From Syntrophobacterales bacterium (GTDB lineage: Bacteria > Desulfobacterota > Desulfobaccia > Desulfobaccales > 0-14-0-80-60-11): a stretch of DNA of 34,227 nucleotides. This document shows positions 32,302 to 34,227 of this stretch, one piece after another. The position numbers and the translations under genes are program-made. The notes under the pieces are model-generated. The model did no database searches, was not told where the DNA came from, and saw only the letters and a program-made list of their open reading frames with translations. Location of the stretch: contig JAILZL010000030.1 of NCBI GenBank assembly GCA_023512475.1, forward strand, positions 1-34,227. The letters are read 5' to 3'. Position 1 is the stretch's first letter; each line of letters begins with the position of its first letter.

Positions 32302-32904
32302 ATGGCAAAGGGATATCCTGAGGCATTGAGGCGGGTGGTGGCGCTGTTGGCCAAGTGGCCGGGGCTGGGGGAGAAGAGCGCCGCCCGGCTGGCGTTGTAT
32401 CTGCTCAAGGCCCCCCAAGAAGAGGTCCTGGAGCTGGCCGCGGCCCTCCAGGACCTGAAAGAGGATATCCGCCTCTGCCGCCGCTGCTTTGCCTTTGCCG
32501 ATGGGGAGCTCTGTCCGGTGTGCGCCGATGCCTCCCGGGAGGGGCACACCCTCATGGTGGTGGCCGACCCCGAGGACCTGCTGGCCCTGGAGCGGGTGGG
32601 CTGGTTCCGGGGGCGCTACCACGTCCTGGGGGGGCTTCTCTCCCCCCTGGAAGGGGTCAGGGACCGGGATCTGCGGGTGGCGGAGCTCAAGGAGCGGGTC
32701 CGGGCCGAAGGGGTGAGGGAGGTGATTCTGGCCCTCAACCCCACCCTGGAGGGGGAGGTGACCACCACCTTTCTCTCCCAGGAGCTCAAGCCCCTGGGGG
32801 TGAAGGTGACCCGCATCGCCTACGGCCTGCCCATGGGGGGCGACCTCAAGTATGCCGATCAGCAGACCCTGAAGGAGGCCCTGGGCCACCGGGTGGAGAC
32901 CTGA
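32302..32904 (+). CDS. recR: Recombination mediator protein RecR
   Basis: RecR works with RecF/RecO to load RecA on gapped DNA. The 200-residue protein has the N-terminal HhH (LAKWPGLGEKSAARLALYLL, 16-35), a four-cysteine zinc finger (C59, C62, C71, C74 in LCRRCFAFADGELCPVC), a Toprim domain starting at LMVVADPEDLLALE, and the Walker B-like end with YGLPMGGDLKYADQQTL. ATG 32302 is fixed by homology; only a weak AGAG precedes it, while a nested hairpin lies just upstream. An upstream open extension is not protein-like. Confidence 0.95.
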   Translation: MAKGYPEALRRVVALLAKWPGLGEKSAARLALYLLKAPQEEVLELAAALQDLKEDIRLCRRCFAFADGELCPVCADASREGHTLMVVADPEDLLALERVGWFRGRYHVLGGLLSPLEGVRDRDLRVAELKERVRAEGVREVILALNPTLEGEVTTTFLSQELKPLGVKVTRIAYGLPMGGDLKYADQQTLKEALGHRVET

Positions 32905-33037
32905 GGGAAGGAAGGTGCGGAGGGGCCAGGGCTCCTCGTCCCCACCCTTTCTTCCAGGCCGCCCTTAACCCCCGAGGGTGGGGGGTGCGGCCCCACGTGC
33001 TGACGGGACGGCCATCACCCACACCCATGCAATCCCT

Positions 33038-34144
33038 ATGTTTGACCGGCGGCTGGTGCAAAACTTTGATTATCCTCTGCTGATGCTGGTGCTGCTGCTG
33101 GCCGGCATCGGCATCCTCAACCTGTATAGCGCCGGGTTCAACCGCACCCCCGAGGGGGCCACACCGGTGTACCTCAAGCAGCTCTATTGGCTGGCGGCCG
33201 GCCTGGGGCTTTTGTTCCTCACCCTGCTCTATCACTACCGTCACTACGAAAAGATTGCCACTCCCTTGTATGTCCTGAGCGTGGTGCTGCTGGTGCTGGT
33301 GATGGTGGCAGGCAAGACGGTCTCCGGCTCCCGGCGCTGGCTGGCGCTGGGGCCGTTGACCCTGCAGCCCTCGGAGCTCACCAAGGTGGCCATCATCCTG
33401 GTGCTGTCCCGCTATTTTTCCCGGCGGCCGCAGACCGCGCCCCTGGGGCTGCGGGACCTGCTGGCCCCCGGGGCCCTGGCTCTGCTGCCGGCGGTGCTCA
33501 TCATCAAGCAGCCGGATCTGGGTTCCGGGCTGTTGGTGCTGGCCGTGGCCGGAGGGATCACCCTCTTTGCCGGGGTGAGGTGGCAGACCCTGACCCTTCT
33601 GGGCGCGGCGGCCGCGGCCGGCGCGCCCTTGGCCTGGCCGTTCCTCAAGGACTACCAGAAGCAGAGGCTCCTCACCTTCCTGGATCCGGAGAAGGACCCC
33701 CTGGGCTCGGGCTACCACATCATCCAGTCCAAGATTGCGGTGGGCTCCGGACAGTTGTGGGGCAAGGGGTTTTTGTGCGGCACCCAGAGCCAGCTCTATT
33801 TCCTGCCGGAGCAGCACACCGACTTCGCCTTTTCGGTCTTTGCCGAGGAGTGGGGCTTTGCCGGCTCGGCGGTGGTGCTGCTCCTGTATGTGGGTCTGGT
33901 CCTGTACGGCCTCATGGTGGCCCGGAGCTGCCGGGACCGCTTCGGCCAGTATCTGGCGGTGGGGGTGACGGCCCTGCTCTTCTGGCAGATCTTCATCAAC
34001 CTGGGCATGGTCACCGGCCTGGTGCCGGTGGTGGGCATTCCCCTGCCCTTTTTCAGCTACGGGGGCTCCTCCCTCATCAGCACCCTGTTGGCCCTGGGGG
34101 TGCTGATGAACGTGCGCATGCGCCGGTATCTCTATGGGGGGTGA
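33038..34144 (+). CDS. rodA: Rod shape-determining peptidoglycan glycosyltransferase RodA
   Basis: RodA is the SEDS-family glycan polymerase of the elongation complex. The 368-residue protein has about ten membrane spans and SEDS signatures: LQPSELTKVAIILVLSRYFS, IIKQPDLGSGLLVLAVAGG, EQHTDFAFSVFAEEWGFAG and GIPLPFFSYGGSSLISTLLA. ATG 33038 gives the usual start MFDRRLVQNFDYPLLM; no ribosome binding site is obvious, and an in-frame GTG at 32978 would add 20 residues without homology. It lies 133 bases after recR and probably in a separate unit. mreBCD and mrdA (PBP2), the usual neighbours, are not in the window. Confidence 0.95.
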   Translation: MFDRRLVQNFDYPLLMLVLLLAGIGILNLYSAGFNRTPEGATPVYLKQLYWLAAGLGLLFLTLLYHYRHYEKIATPLYVLSVVLLVLVMVAGKTVSGSRRWLALGPLTLQPSELTKVAIILVLSRYFSRRPQTAPLGLRDLLAPGALALLPAVLIIKQPDLGSGLLVLAVAGGITLFAGVRWQTLTLLGAAAAAGAPLAWPFLKDYQKQRLLTFLDPEKDPLGSGYHIIQSKIAVGSGQLWGKGFLCGTQSQLYFLPEQHTDFAFSVFAEEWGFAGSAVVLLLYVGLVLYGLMVARSCRDRFGQYLAVGVTALLFWQIFINLGMVTGLVPVVGIPLPFFSYGGSSLISTLLALGVLMNVRMRRYLYGG

Positions 34145-34162
34145 AATTTTTGGGAAAAAGAT

Positions 34163-34191
34163 TTGACAGGGTGGGGAAAATAGGATACAAG
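34163..34191 (+). promoter_or_regulatory. Sigma-70-like promoter at the right edge
   Basis: A perfect -35 box TTGACA (34163-34168) is followed after 17 bases by TACAAG (34186-34191), an imperfect -10 box. It points to the right and would transcribe what follows the window, starting near 34198. The sequence around it is A/T-rich, unlike the coding regions. Confidence 0.5.
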
Positions 34192-34227
34192 GGCTTTCGT
34201 GAAAAGTTACACATGTAGGGGATGTGC

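Noticed and set aside
1-34227. CRISPR arrays, insertion sequences, integrases or toxin-antitoxin pairs
   Set aside because: No regularly spaced repeats, transposase or integrase motifs, or paired small toxin/antitoxin genes were seen on either strand.

Overview
The window is very GC-rich and reads as a chromosomal segment of a flagellated Gram-negative bacterium, most likely a Desulfobacterota (deltaproteobacterial) lineage. Three things suggest this: the order fliLMNOPQR-flhBAFG-fliA behind a sigma-54-type promoter, a six-cysteine ferredoxin of the Desulfovibrio gigas type, and an AICAR transformylase that lacks its IMP cyclohydrolase half. The phylum is an inference; no 16S gene is present. 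I see no phage, insertion sequence, integron or CRISPR array.

Left part (1-3661, minus strand). A partial DNA methyltransferase with an N4-cytosine-type motif runs off the left edge. Upstream of it lies a tight operon rlmE-yebC-ruvC-ruvA (rRNA methylation, a translation/transcription factor, Holliday-junction processing). ruvB does not follow.

Flagellar region (3850-15509, plus strand). A near-perfect -24/-12 promoter precedes fliL. The type III export gate (fliOPQR, flhBA), the switch (fliMN), the placement/number regulators (flhF, flhG) and sigma-28 (fliA) follow with overlapping or nearly touching genes. After fliA come a small secreted protein that I align with the FliL domain, a 61-residue orphan protein with a strong ribosome binding site, about 500 bases without a credible gene, and a membrane-anchored DUF2802/SwrB-like protein.

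Middle (15510-25667). A 459-base non-coding stretch leads to adenine deaminase. A second non-coding stretch (17688-18090) has a perfect TATAAT box and three consecutive nested hairpin domains, and leads to a secreted Cache-domain protein closed by a strong terminator. A sigma-70 promoter then drives proS, which overlaps rel (RelA/SpoT). Convergent to rel is rpmB (zinc-type L28). A secreted HExxHxxGxxH metallopeptidase, a radical SAM protein, a DUF488 protein and a single PAS-domain protein complete this part.

Right part (25681-34227). Minus-strand AICAR transformylase, cupin and ferredoxin are co-directional. A promoter with an overlapping inverted repeat precedes three uncharacterised small genes and tadA. 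Two adjacent serine tRNAs (CGA and GGA anticodons) are followed by dnaX-ybaB-recR, with a strong nested hairpin just before recR, and by rodA. A sigma-70-like promoter lies at the right edge, pointing out of the window.

The strongest candidates for something undescribed are the structured non-coding regions (17720-18012, 28616-28716, 32219-32288, 14573-15074), the FliL-like paralogue plus 61-residue orphan behind fliA, and the three-gene orphan cluster ahead of tadA. None is proven to be a new system.
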